Shown one piece after another: positions 32,021-43,807 of a DNA stretch of 64,000 nt. The DNA lies in assembly GCF_000002595.2 (NCBI RefSeq), contig NC_057015.1:9600932-9664931 (forward strand), written 5' to 3'. The notes under the pieces are model-generated. The model was given only the letters and a program-made list of their open reading frames with translations. It did not search any database and was not told the DNA's origin. Each line of letters opens with the position of its first letter. The first letter of the stretch is position 1. Origin of the DNA: Chlamydomonas reinhardtii (taxonomy: Eukaryota > Chlorophyta > Chlorophyceae > Chlamydomonadales > Chlamydomonadaceae). The translations under genes and the position numbers were made by a program.

Positions 32021-34701
32021 TCAACCGCTGCTGCCGCCGTCGCTGCTGGTGGCCACCGAGGCGGAGGCCGCGGTGGCCGAGGCGGTGGCAGTCGAGGTGG
32101 TGGGGCAGCAGGCGGCGCCGCTGTCAAACAGCGCATAGGTGCAGTCGGCGCCCGAGCCATAGCACAAGCGCTCGGGCGTGGCGCAGGCGCTGGCGTTGGT
32201 GGCGGCCGCGTCCCGGGCGAAGCCCAGGCAGAGCTGCTGCGGCTGCGGTGGCGGGTGCCAGCACGCAGGGGCGGTGTGCCCGGACGAGTGAGGAAGACGG
32301 TGAGTCAAGGGTGAATTTCAGGCGTGTGCTGCTGCGGGTGATTACCAGTATGTGCCTTGGGCTACAACGCGAGGCGCTTACTTGCATACACGTGCGCTGC
32401 CGCGATGACTACCCTAAATCCCCACGCCCTCTCGTGTCGCGTTACACCTTCCCAGTACTGGATGACCGGAAGTCTCTTCCACGACCTTGACGTAGCGCAT
32501 CCCGCCACGTCAAGCGTCCCGTGACTACCGAATGCCTGCACCTGCTCACCTGCGCCTGCTGCTGCGGCTGCGCCTGGCCCGCTGTCGGCTCCGGCACCGG
32601 GACCAGTTCTCTCAGCCCCGTGACGGACAGCACCCACGCCTTGGCGCCGCCGCCTTGGGGCCAGGCGCTGCAGGTGGGCAGGTGGGACACCGCAGCAGGA
32701 AGTTGAGAGCCAGTCGGCAGGTCGGACAAGCACATCGTGAGGGTTCAATCTCCCGTATTGCCCGCTGCCGGACCCTGCCCACTGCCGGGGGAGCATGCAC
32801 AGGTCCGCCCAGGGGTCCGCCCAGGGGCCCGGCCACTCACTGGCTGGTGAAGTGGTGCGACACCAGCGTGTCTCCCAGCGCCACACGCCGCAGCGCCTTG
32901 GGTACCTGGGACATGCACTCGCCGCCTGTGCGCATTTGTGGCGGGAGAGTAAGCCCTCGGCAACTGCCGTCAAATTCGCTGCCCACTGTCCAAACACTGC
33001 GATTGCATTTCCTCGCCGCCCCCCCCCCCCGTCGAGGACGTGTGCTCCTGACTCCCCGCTGCTCCTCCGCCCGAAATCCCTTCCCCCGGGGGCCAGCATA
33101 TCCGACTCACGTACGAGCAGGTCCACACGGTCCAGATCCATGCCCGCGCACGGGCTGGTGTACGGCCGTACGACACGGCCCAGCAGCTGCCACGTCAACG
33201 GCATGCAGAACCACCGCAGCGCCTCCGGATCCAGGGCCGCCAGCGCGCCCGCCAGCTGTCCTGCGCTGGATCCAGACAGGCTGCTGGACCCGGCGGTTCC
33301 GGGCCCCACAGCCGCGGAGGGCCCCAGGCGCCAGGGCGACAGGCCGGGACCGCGCTGCTTGCGGCAGGAAGTGCGGTACGGGAATTGGGAGGGGATGGTG
33401 GGAGGCGAAGGAGAAGGCGGCGGTGGAGCCGGCATGGGGCTTGGAACGGGAGGTGGTGGGCTGGGCGGTGGCGGTGATGGTGGCGGCGGGCTGGGAGGTG
33501 GTGGGCTGGGTGGCGGCGGGCTGGGGGGAGGTGGAGGTGGCATGTCTGGCACAGCAAGCCTGGGAGGTGGCGGTTGCGGTGGGGCCGGGCTGGGAGGCGG
33601 CGGGCTGGGCGGCGGCGGTGATGGTGGCGGCGGGCTGGGAGGTGGTGGCCGCGGCGGTGGGGGGCTGGGCGGTGGAGGCGGGTCGGGTGGTGGCGGTGGT
33701 TGTGATGCTGGTGGTGAAGGTGGTGAGGGTGGTGGGGACTCTGGGCAGGGGGCTGAGCAGGACAGGCCAAATGCGCCGAAGCCGAAGGGCTTGGAGCCGG
33801 CACTGTTGGGGCAGGCGCGGGCGCCGTCGTACCACTGCAGCCAGATGCACTGGCTCTGGAGGCAGGGGGGCAAGCGGGGGCGAGGCATGGGCGGGGCAGC
33901 AAGGCGAGAGGTAAGGCCGTGTGCCGTGGAGCCCCTCGTGGGAGCAGCTCCAGCCGGCAGTCACATGGGAACGAGTGGGGGTGGGACCGGGGGAGTGACA
34001 TGAGCACAGGCGCGCGGCCGGTGGTCGTGCACGTCATCGCGTGGTCAGCTCCAACTCTCACGCCTCCAACATAGACTGCCTCTGGATGGTCATGGGCCCC
34101 TGTGTGTGGTGACTGCACTGCCCGGCCGCACACCCTGTAAGGGGTCCTGGTGATTGCTCCGCCACCCACCCACCTGCGCCCGCACCACCGCCAGCACGTA
34201 CACGGCCGCGCGCCGCCCGCCGCACACGTCGCCCGGCGCCAGCCCCAGCCCATCCAGCGGCACCGCCAGTGTCAGGGGATCGGCGGCGCCCGCCAGCCCA
34301 CCAGCAAGCGGCGCGCCGTTCGGGTCGCCAGCCAGTGGGGCCGAGCAGGCGCCTGCAGCCAGCCACGCGGCGCCGCTGGTGTGGGTGGCGTAGGAGACGG
34401 TGGCGGGGTCGGCGGGCCAGGTGCGGCCAGGGCCGGGCGCGAGCGTGAGGCTGAGCACCATGGAGGTAGTGTCTAGGGCCAGCGTGGCGGTGCCGAAGGC
34501 GGGGTCCGAGCCTGCACCGCTGTAGGCCACGAGCTGCCCAGTGATGGCTAACATGTTCTGGTCCGGGCTCAGTCGATACAATTGTGTCGAACCAGCGTCA
34601 CACCAGAACGCCGTGGCTTTTACTGTCGCTACTGCAAGTGCAAGCACTACTAAGAGCACAATTTGCTCAAGTGCAGGCGGCCCCGGGGCGTAGTGTAGCA
34701 T
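32021..34701 (-). CDS. Pherophorin B: one WLxW domain, long Pro-rich rod, C-terminal pherophorin domain
   Basis: Five exons (34174-34701, 33111-33855, 32841-32925, 32550-32667, 32021-32242) give 565 residues. The start was chosen so that the protein opens with a signal peptide (core IVLLVVLALAVATVKATAFW); an earlier in-frame ATG exists but would bury it. Residues about 30-220 form one domain matching D1/D2 of pherophorin A (ITGQLVAY, GTATLALD, CIWLQWYDG, KPFGFGAFGLSC). Residues about 225-330 are a PPSPPPP rod interrupted by RLAVPDM. The C-terminal pherophorin domain (334-565) shows [50 protein letters not shown] and a Ser/Thr/Ala tail. The intron before CIWLQW is at the same place and phase as the one before SAWLAW in pherophorin A. 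An extracellular wall or matrix role is inferred from the family. The acceptor of the fourth exon is the least certain. Confidence 0.5.
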
Positions 34702-35739
34702 TTTTAGCGCGCTGCAGCCTCGGTGCCTACCGCCTTTAAGCGGCCAATATGCTAGCTTTGAGCCAGGTATGGCATCGTCATCAAGCACCATGCGAGTGTG
34801 AAGCGGCCCGAGGGCGCGGTCGGCGTCGTCGTCAAGGTGTGACTGCAAGTCTGCAACAGGTCTTCGTCAAATATGGTACAGGTCAGCCGAGGTGATTTGG
34901 TGTTTGCTTCGCACATTGACGGCCCGGCTTGGAAATCGAGAAAGGAAATGCTGAGTACATCAGTTCCATGCCCGGATCGAGTTGCGAGGGACTTGCACTG
35001 GCCCTTCTAGGGTTCCAAACAATGTGCATATGAGCAATTTACTGCAGCAGAACACTGCACAGACTTCAAACAGAACGCGGCGACCCATTAACTTCTTGAC
35101 GAGGCTTTGGTCGCCCCCGGGACTCTCGCGTTAGGCCACAAGCTGTTAACGTTGGAGACGTACACGTTTGCTGGGCACAGTAGCTGCCAAGGCGGCAGAG
35201 TCTAGTTCCGCGGGTCAACAACGAATTCGTCAACATTTGCTTCACAGCGCTATCGCCTTTAATCATAGAAGCGATACCACGTATACACATAGCTTAAGTT
35301 GGCCCAACAGAGCGGGCTTGCTGGCCCCAGCTCCCGACCCAGCTTCCTGAGCTGCAGCAGCTGAAGCTTGCTGTCTGCGGATACCGACCAAAATGCGCGT
35401 AGCCAGCACATCGATTAGTAGCTGGGCTTGCAGTTTGCGGAGCCCATCCAGGCGTTAGCGGCTGTGATAGAGAACCCGAAGCGTGTCTTTCGCCGTTTGC
35501 ACCGGGACTGTGCTCTCGCGGAGGTCTTCATTCTTGTCGCGGATCAGGTGAGCATAATACAACTTATGCCTCTCTCGGAGCACGGCTACTGACGCGCTAG
35601 AGGGCGGGAAGCGCTCCGCTGTGTGGCAGCTCTGTCCCCAGGGCGGGGTTCTCCACCGTGGTTTTCCTCTCTGGTCCTACCTTTACCACGCCTGATTCTC
35701 TTTTATGGTGCTCCTGACATGTCGGCACTATGATGCACT
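34702..35739. other. Divergent spacer between pherophorin B and the 1,202-residue protein gene
   Basis: About 1 kb with lower GC than its surroundings. Presumed promoters for both genes. A possible noncoding 5' exon of the rightward gene ends at a donor-like GATCAG|GTGAGC near 35548, but I cannot place its acceptor. No further structure seen. Confidence 0.5.
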
Positions 35740-38700
35740 ATGTCAACCTGTTCAGCACCAGCAACTGCACCAGCGTCACGCGCCAGCACCAGCGTCACCT
35801 CCTGGCCGGGGCCGCCCAGTGACATGACCCTTGACGGCGCCGGCAGCAGCGGCGCGTGCTGCCAGGCACTCGCCGCCACTGAGGCCACCACACATGCGCC
35901 AAGCGCCACTGCGCGCCGCCATGCCCAGCTCACCAGCGCGGGCGCTAGTACCAGTGATGGCGGGGGCACCTTGACCGCTGCCGCCGCAGCTGTTGCAGCT
36001 GCAGCGGCGGCAGCAGCGGCCTTGTATCCCTCCTCTGCCGCCTCCGCCGCCTCCGCCTCGGACGCGGCGCCCTTCGAGGCGCCGGTGCCGGCCGACGCCG
36101 CCGCCCTGGGAGTGGGCCTGAGGTCGCTCAGCAGCTGCGGCAGCAGCACCACCAGCAGCCTGGGCGGCCGCAGCAGCCGTGCGAGCGCCTGCGGCAGCAG
36201 CGCAGGCGGTCTCGGTGGGACCGGCGGTGCCGGCGCGTGCGGGCCGCAGGGTCCTTACGGCGCCACGACACCAGCCAGCAACGGTGTAGGAGCGGTGCCA
36301 GCAGCGGCGCTGCCTTCCACGCCCGCGTCCCCGACGGCTGCGCACCGGGCGGCGGCGGGGCCGCTGCCAGGTCTGACCCCCGTCAAATCGCCGCCGCCGG
36401 CGCTGACGGCTCAGCTGGAGGCGGCCTGCCTGCTGGCGCGGCAGCTCAACCGGCGCGCCGAGCAGCAGCTTGCGCACTGCGGCAGTGGCGGCGGGGGCGG
36501 GGGCAGCGGTTCGTGCGGCGGCAAGCGCATCAGCAGTGGGAGCGGGCATGGGAGCGGAGGCGGCGCTGGCGGTGCCCGTGTCGGCGGAAGTGCCGTCGCG
36601 TGTGCTGCAGCGCTAGCGGCAGCCTCTTCGCCAGCCGCTACGGCTGCCGCTACTGCTCCTCATGCTGCCTCTGGCTCGGGGAGCCAACAGCACCAGCGCC
36701 AGGCTGAGACAGGGCTGCCGCCGCGCCTCCCGCGCAGTGGTGGTGGCGGCGGCGGCAGTGGCAGCGCAAACAGTAGCACCGGGGGCATGCTGGCGACTGC
36801 CGCCAGCGCGCCCGACACCACTCAGCCTCTACCACCGCCACCGCCGCTATCGCGCCAGCCTTCCTGTCCGGGGCCCGCTCCGTCCCTGCCGCCGCCCCTC
36901 ACCCGAACCTCTTCCGGCCCTCCGCCCGCTCTGACCCGCTCCGCCTCCGCCTCCTCATCGACCAGCACCACCAGTGGCGGCGGCGAGGCGCTGGCCGCGG
37001 AGCTGGCTCGTGAGCGGGAGCGGGCGGCGGCGCTGGCGGCTCAGGTTGAGGCCCTGACTCAGAAGGCCGCTCGCAGCGAGGCGGAGTGGTCCGACCGAGT
37101 GTCAGCGCTGCAGTCACTGGCGGCACACGACTTCCTCAACTACCTGGCCCGTGCCGGCGGCAGCGGCGGTGGTGCGGGAGGTGGTGCGGGTGCGGGAGGT
37201 GTTGGAGAGGGGCCGCTGCCGCGCCTGACGGCGGCGGCCGCGGCGGCCGCGGCCTGTGCGTCCCCGTTGTCTCCTATGTCTCCGGCTGCTGCGGGGCTGC
37301 TGGGGGGTGCCGGCGGCTGGTCGTCGCCCATGTCGCTGTCGTACACACACGGCGGCAGCAGCCAGCAACACCCCGCGCGCCCGGCACTGCTGGCGGGTGG
37401 CTCGCCCTACTACCACCCCTTCTGGCAGCAGCCCCACCTCCAGCCCCACCACATGTCGCCTCTTGCGCCGCACAGCCCGCCCTACCTGACGGCAGTCACG
37501 GTGGCGGATGTGGCAGGTGCTGGCATGCACCCGCACCAGCACCAGCACCTGCACACCAGCGGGTATCTGGGTCTGGGTCTGTCGCCGACGGCTGCGGCGG
37601 CGGCGCTGCTGCAGCAGTCCCGCAGCGGCGGCGGCGGCGGTGTGGGCAACTGGCCGCACGTGGGGCTGTCGCCGCCGCAGGTGCTACAGCCACCGGTCCC
37701 CCAGCCGCCACAGCCACACGCAGCAGTAGCACCAGCACCAGCAGTTTCCCGCCCTCACAGCCCAGCGCTACCTGAGCCGCCTGCACAGTTGGCAGAAGTA
37801 GTTGGGAAGGCTGAGGAGGCAGTAGGCGCGGACGGGCCCTCCCATGACGAACTTCAAGGCGTTGGCGCGGGGCAGGCGATTGCGCGATCCGATTCGGGCA
37901 CCGGCCTGTCAGCCAGCTTGGAGCCGGGCGCGGCGGCGGGCGGCATCACGGGCACAGCCGCAGGCGCCGCCGGGACTGCGGGCGCGGCTGGCGGCGCCCT
38001 GAGCAGCTGGGCCAACAAGATCAGTCCGGTGGTGGGGCTGGGACTGCGCTCCATGCACAGCCCCGCAGCAGCCATGCGCGCAGCCGCGGCGGCGGTGGCT
38101 GCGGCCGGCACTGCCGCCAGCGCGGCTGCCGGAGAGGAGGGCGCGCAGCGGCCCGCACTCAGCGAGGCCTTTGCCGCCGTCGCCAATGACACCGCTGCAG
38201 CCGCCGCCGCGGCCAGGTCCAAGAGCGGCGGCAGCGCAGTGGCCGCCGGCGCAGCTGCTACTGCTCCACCACCGCTGCGTATGTCGCAGGGTGGCGGCTT
38301 GCGCTCTGGCCGCAGCAGCTGCAGCGGCGGCAGCGGCGCAGCAGCAGCTGCTGCCTCCGCACCCGGCCCTGTGGCCACAGCCGCGGCGGCAGATGATATG
38401 GGCGGCTTGCTCTCTCGCTCGACTTCCTCAGCGCGACTGCTGCCACCAGAGGATGCGGCTGAGGCGTCGGCAGTGCTGTCAGCGCGCGCGCCGCTACCTG
38501 CGCCACCCCCTGCACCAGCACCAGCATCAGTACCGGCACCCGCACCAGCCGCTGTGCCCGCACTGCCCGCGGCCTTCGCCTCGCCGTTGTCCTCCGCCGC
38601 GCCCTCCCCTGCCGCCGCCGGCCCCCTCTACGGCCGCAGCCCTCCCTCCGCAGCGGCTGCAGTTGCGGCGGCAGCCGCCTTGTGCGGCCTGGGGTCCGGC

Positions 38701-39506
38701 ATGCCGCCGCTGTCTCTGTCGCCGCAGCACCCGCACCGAGGCGCCGCGTATCCCGCCATGCTTACCCCAGCACCCGGCTCTTCCCCCCAGCAGTACCCCC
38801 AGCAGCACCCGCACCCGTATCCGCACCCGCACCCGCTTCACGGCATGCCGCCGCCACGGAGTGTGTCGCCGCCACAAACCGGCGCGCGCTTCCCGCGCCC
38901 CAGCCCCTCCCCCTACGGCTGGGTGCCCACCGCGCCCCTGCACGTCGGCCCCCCCGGCCTGGGCATGGGCGCGATGGGCATGGGTGGCCTGCACGCCGCC
39001 AGGCCGCCGGGTGTGTGCACCGGCTCGGGCGCTGGCGGTTGTGGTGGCGAGTTGGAGCGCGAGCGGGCGCTGCTGGCGGCCATGGAGGGCAGCCACCGGC
39101 GGCGGCAGGCGGCGGCGGTGGCGGCGGAGCTGGCGGCGGCGGCGACCGCGCACGAGGCGGAACGCATGGCCCTGGAGAGCCGCCACCGGTGAGCGCGCAA
39201 GTCAAACAAATTCCGCGTGTCATCACCGTATCTCTAACAAAGCAGAACTGGATGCCCCGGCGTGCCGACAAAGTGCTGCTTCTGTCCCCTGCCTGGCCTT
39301 GACGCGCCCTGTCTCTGTGCTGCCCCCACAACCCCAACCTCGTCAGATCTGAGGTGGAAGCATTGCGGGCGGCGCTGGCGGCGGCGGAGCGGCGTGAGCG
39401 GCGGCTGGCGGTGGAGCTGGCGGCGGCGCGGGAGGCGGTGGCGGGCGCCGACAGCGTCATCCGACTGCTGGCGGGGGCGGAGGCGGCAGAGGTGGTGGAG
39501 CCGTAG
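35740..39506 (+). CDS. Hypothetical 1,202-residue disordered protein with short coiled coils
   Basis: Two exons (35740-39188, 39347-39506) give 1,202 residues. I do not recognise a family. Most of the protein is low complexity: Ala, Ser, Gly and Pro tracts and His/Gln-Pro stretches. Two short predicted coiled coils stand out: ELARERERAAALAAQVEALT (about residue 420-450, followed by WSDRVSALQSLAAHDFLNYL) and a C-terminal one running across the exon junction (ELERERALLAAMEGSHRRRQ and EVEALRAALAAAERRERRLA). Together they suggest a scaffold or cytoskeleton-associated protein, but that is only an inference from composition. Codon use over 3.4 kb without a stop, plus a canonical intron whose phase joins two coiled-coil halves, argue that the frame is real. 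Translation may start at the called ATG or further upstream if a 5' exon exists. Confidence 0.5.
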
Positions 39507-41056
39507 CAGGAGCCGCAAGAGAAATGTGTCAGGTAGTGAGTGAATGAGGCAGCATCCTAGGCTGGCATGTTGGCCCGAGTCGGGCCACAGGTGCGGAATG
39601 GGCCGCAAGATCCGGGCAGGCCGTTGGCACGCCAGTGATGACACACACCTGGGTGGCGCGGCCCGGCGTCATGAATGCCCGCCACTCAGAGGATGGCTAC
39701 CGTATAGGCTGGCTAGCGTGTATGATCACAGACTTGGAATCCATGGTGTGTGTGTGTGTGTTTGTGGCCACGCATCCGTCGTACATAATCGCACACATAC
39801 ATTACTCTTGCACGACCGGTATTGAGTTCAGGAGAAGATGGCAGCGGCGCTCTGAGAAGTCGTACGGTGAGAGTGGTTGCGAAAGGCACAGTTGAGCGCG
39901 TTGTGACGCAGGGGCTGTCAGATGGGAGCACGAGACAGGGCGTCTTGAGATACGGACGCGGTGTGGAGCAATGTCTGCGCTGGGTTTTGGTGCATTGGCG
40001 GTGTGACACGAAATGAGAAAGAAGTCCAGACGGCCTATTTGTATTGTAAGGGACGACGTCGCCCCGAGCGAGGCGCGCAGTGCCGTCACTGAGGCCCCCC
40101 GGGGTCATGGGCCTGCAGCGCCCTATCTGTTGGGTGGGGTGCGTCCCGGCGACTGCGGTACGCACCGGTGTGTAAAGGCGATGGGGGAGTCTGTGTCCGG
40201 GCGCAAAACGATGGCCTTCTTAGGGAGGGCGCCAGGGCGGGACACGGCTGCCATACGACATGACACGGCAACACCCTGGTTCTGGTAGGGACTCGTAGGG
40301 GCTTGTGGGTAATCGTCTGGGTCTGGCACGCGCGCGGCACGGCAGGCATGCCGGATGTAGCTGCATGCAGTCCGCCGGGGACTTACTACAGTAGCGGCGC
40401 ACCGCAGCCGTCACAGCCTCACAAGGTACTGCGGCCATCCATCCACCTGCCGGCCCAGGGGTGCTCGCGCCAGCTGCACCTGGCTGCACGCTGCGGCCGC
40501 TTGGCTGGCCTGGCCCGATGAGTCGGCCCGCTGCCCGCTAGCTGCCTCGCTGCGCCCCCACCTGCCGTCAGCCAGGATGAATGACCCGCGAGTCGCGCAG
40601 TAGTGCAATAATGCCAGTTACGTACGGTGGTTTGTGTCATGGTGCACCTCTGCGGGCACCGCACCGCACCACGCCAACGTCACTACCGCCCTGTGCCCAT
40701 ATGTGTGCCGTACGACGTATGACCAGCGGAGCAGGCCGCTGCATGCATGCATGCGCCCCCGCAGGTCCTGCCGCCCACGCATCACGTTCTGAACCTGTAT
40801 TCCACAGTGATTCACTGACCCGCAACACGTCGCATGCATGGCTGCTGGATGGCCCAGGTGCTGATGCTGCCCCTGCCGCTGGCCCCTTCATCGGCCACCA
40901 TACTACTCCCGCGTGTCATCATGCAAACCTAATCAACCCTGTGCCTCCTGGCCAAACCGTCCACGACTCTCAACATCCTCTGATCCGCCCCACCCCTCCA
41001 CTCTTCCCCCTGCCAGAGGAAGCGCGACACGTGAGCACGCCCGCCCCACCTCCAGC
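39507..41056. other. Convergent spacer
   Basis: 1.55 kb between two facing 3' ends. A TGTAA at 40045-40049 and another near 40169 are candidate signals for the leftward-lying gene. Short GCATGCATGC palindromes occur near 40740. No exon recognised. Confidence 0.5.
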
Positions 41057-42997
41057 TCACTCGCCCCCCTCCTCCTCCTTCTGCCCCGCCACACGCCGGT
41101 ACACACGCAGGTCGTCTCGGATGCCCAACCAGTTAGGCAGCGGCACGCGGCGCACCTGCCGCCACTCGGGGTGCTTCCACGTCTTCAGCTCCCATGTGGC
41201 GCCCTCGTCCACCTCGCCCACAGCCACCACCGTGTCACCGCGGTAGGCGGCCAGGCTGGCCTCGCCCATGTCGTGCCGCGCCCAGCACAGCAGCAGCGCG
41301 CGGTCAGGGCAGCCGCCGTGGCGCACCAGGAACTCGGGGCCGTCGCACACCTGCACAAATGCGGCACATGGAGCGCACGGCCACACACGCACGTGGATCA
41401 CCAGTAGTGGGGGAACGGCGACACAAATCAGCCGCACAGCGCAGGGCCTCGGTTTCCGGTGGACTGTGCGCCTGTGAGCGCGCCTAACGGGTACCGCCAG
41501 CCTGTCCGCCAGCCGCCCCGCCAGCCTGCCGTCTGTCGTACGGTATACGACAAGGCACACGCGGCAGCAAGCGAACCCCTAGCTGCATAGTCCCGTGTGG
41601 CGTGACGGGACAGCAAGCAGGCTAGGCAGGCCCAGATTAGGCATCTGGCGTCGCTCCAGCTGCTGGCCCTGCCGCCGCGTGTCGTGCGTAAATGCGTGGC
41701 CCTAACATCGATTTACGCACGCACATGCATGCTCCTGAAGAACCGGTGCACCCCTTCCTTCTTCGCCGGCGGCTCCTTGCCCTCCGCCAGCAGCTCCTTG
41801 TCCTCCGCCGGCGGCTCCTTGCCCTCCGCCGGCGGCTCCTTGCCCTCCACCGGCGGCTCCTTGCCCTCCGCCGGCGGCTCCTTGCCCTCCGCCGGCGGCT
41901 CCTTGCCCTCCACCGGCGGCTCCTTGCCCTCCACCGGCGGCTCCTTGCCCTCTGCCGGCGGCTCCTTGTCCTCCGCCGGCGGCTCCTTGCCCTCCGCCGG
42001 CGGCTCCTTGCCCTCCGCCGGCCGCTCCTTGTCCTCCGCCGGCCGCTCCTTGTCCTCCGCCGGCGGCTCCTTGCCCTCCACCGGCGGCTCCTTGCCCTCC
42101 GCCGGCGGCTCCTTGCCCTCCGCCGGCGGCTCCTTGCCCTCCGCCGGCAGCTCCTTGTCCTCCGCCGGCAGCTCCTTGTCCTCCGCCTGCCGCTCCTTGC
42201 CCTCCGCCGGCGGCGTTTTGAAGCGGTACTCGGAGTCGTTGTCCACCGCCACCACGTCCACGCCGCGCCGCGCCAGCAGCCACGCCCAGTACCCCGTGCC
42301 GGCGCCCACCTCCACCACCCGGCCCCCCGACTGCTGCGCAATCACCTCCAGCGCCTCAGCGGATGGTATGGCCCACGACACGGAGGGCACCGCCATGCTG
42401 CTGCGGATCGCCAGGCCCAGGACGTACTGCATGTCGTCCTCTTGGCTGAAGTCGGGGCGGGTGATGAAGGCTAAGCGGTCGTGAAAGTACCGCGTTTGCC
42501 GCGCCCACGGCTCCCAAATCAGGTGCAGAAGGAAATTCTCATCGGGCGCGCGAGGCTGCGTCAGCCGCGCCAGCAGCGCCTCCCGGTCAACGGGCGTGAG
42601 GTCGTCGTCGTCGTCGTCGTCGTCGGCAGCAGCTGCGGCGGCTGCGACGGCTGCGGCGGCCTCGCCGTCATGGAAGTCGCTGGTAGCAGCAGCCTGGGGA
42701 GAGGTGAGACAGGGGGGGGGTGCAGGGGCCCGGGCGGCGTAGGCAGGTCGGCGTTGGCAGGGGTGCCGTTAGTTGGCTTGCTTGCTTCCTGGCGGCGCCG
42801 GTGTGGTGACCCGGCGGCATGGACCCACGCCCGCTAGGCACGCATTCGCATTTTGGCTAGGCCAACGTGCATTGCAGGCCTTGATGCAGGCAAACACTCT
42901 TTGCATGCACGCCCGCATGCGAGCGGGAGTGAGCCAGCGAGAAGCAGCGCAGATCCCTCACCGGCTGGTCGTCGCCGCCGGTCGCCTTGTGTGCCAT
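41057..42997 (-). CDS. Class I SAM-dependent methyltransferase with internal heptapeptide array
   Basis: Three exons (42962-42997, 41725-42693, 41057-41350) give 432 residues, all phase 0. The first exon encodes only MAHKATGGDDQP. Then come a poly-Ala/poly-Asp stretch, the block NFLLHLIWEPWARQTRYF, methyltransferase motif I VVEVGAGTGYWAWLL (138-152) and the acidic end of strand 2, VAVDND. Directly after this lie 21 copies of a seven-residue unit, mostly AEGKEPP (about 175-321). The fold resumes with VHRFFRSMH and the C-terminal exon CPDRALLLCWARHDMGEASL, AYRGDTVVAVGE and WLGIRDDLRVYRR. This matches a widespread but uncharacterised plant, fungal and phage methyltransferase family that keeps the LLLCW and GDTVVYVGE blocks. 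The substrate is unknown. The array is a polar, probably extended insertion between two Rossmann strands. Confidence 0.5.
41762..42214. repeat. 21-bp coding minisatellite, about 21 copies
   Basis: The unit GGCGGCTCCTTGCCCTCCGCC and close variants repeat without a frame break. Because 21 is a multiple of three and the unit lacks stops in either strand, several frames stay open across it; only the minus-strand frame continuing into the methyltransferase fold is real. Variants (GTC for GCC, CAC for CGC) are interspersed, so the array has evolved by unequal exchange. Confidence 0.5.
42600..42624. repeat. (GTC)n coding microsatellite (poly-Asp)
   Basis: Eight GTC units on the plus strand encode eight consecutive Asp residues near the methyltransferase N-terminus. 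Confidence 0.5.
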
Positions 42998-43807
42998 GCC
43001 CCGCCACGGCTGCTGCATTCTGCTTGCGCTTGATACAAAAGGTTATTCCACGTCAGGCAGCTGGACCCGCTGCCGCGTGTCGGGCGTTGCGGGAGCGGAA
43101 CCGGGCGCGAGGAGCCAAAGCGGCAAGCAGTCGCGTGGCACAGCCGCGAGTATTGCAGCAGCATGCCTAAGCAGCAAGCATGTAGTTATATGGACCGCAG
43201 CTAGCAGCAGCAAAGCGGAGGGCGGAACTGCTGGTCTCCTGGCGATCGGCTGATCCGCGCAATGGCGCCTGCCGGGCACGCCGCCGGGCCGCCCGCGGGT
43301 CAGCTCCGACGTCCCCCGGAAAGACGATTGTAACCCAATAGCTCCAGGAGGGTATCCTATGGAATGCCCCTACTGCCTCTGATGCATCTTACCATTCCGG
43401 GTATGCAACCGCGGTTTGGCGGAAGGAAAGGAGGGGCCAACGGGTGGGGGATGAGGCGAGGGGCCGGGGGCTGAACCCCGCCTGCATTGCGATGGGCGAA
43501 CGGTCCCAACCAGGTACTGCGCTTTCAGAGCCTTACATCTAGCAAAATATCTATGTAATGCAACGGGGCATACGTGTCGCAACGTGCTTGTGTAGTTTTG
43601 GGCCACGCGACTTCAATAGAGTTTGCTTCTTCAGCTCCTAATATTGACAATGTAAAAAAATTGCTCCACAGCTAATACTCGCAGCCATTGTACAATAGTT
43701 CCACACACACGACAGCTCCGGGCAGCTGTGCAACCAATCATTGGGGGTGAAATGACGAACAGCGTTATGACAGGCATACGCACAGATGCTGACAGTGACA
43801 AGGGCTC
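42998..43807. other. Divergent promoter region between methyltransferase and PrimPol
   Basis: 810 bases between two diverging start codons, so the promoters overlap or abut. GC falls towards the PrimPol side (43500-43780). No canonical TATA box or further exon seen. Confidence 0.5.

Noticed and set aside
41762-42214. CRISPR-like array of regular repeats
   Set aside because: Units are contiguous without spacers, coding, and in a eukaryotic nuclear gene.
41684-42484. Plus-strand frames of about 260 codons over the minisatellite
   Set aside because: They are by-products of the 21-bp unit; only the minus frame continues into methyltransferase motifs on both sides.
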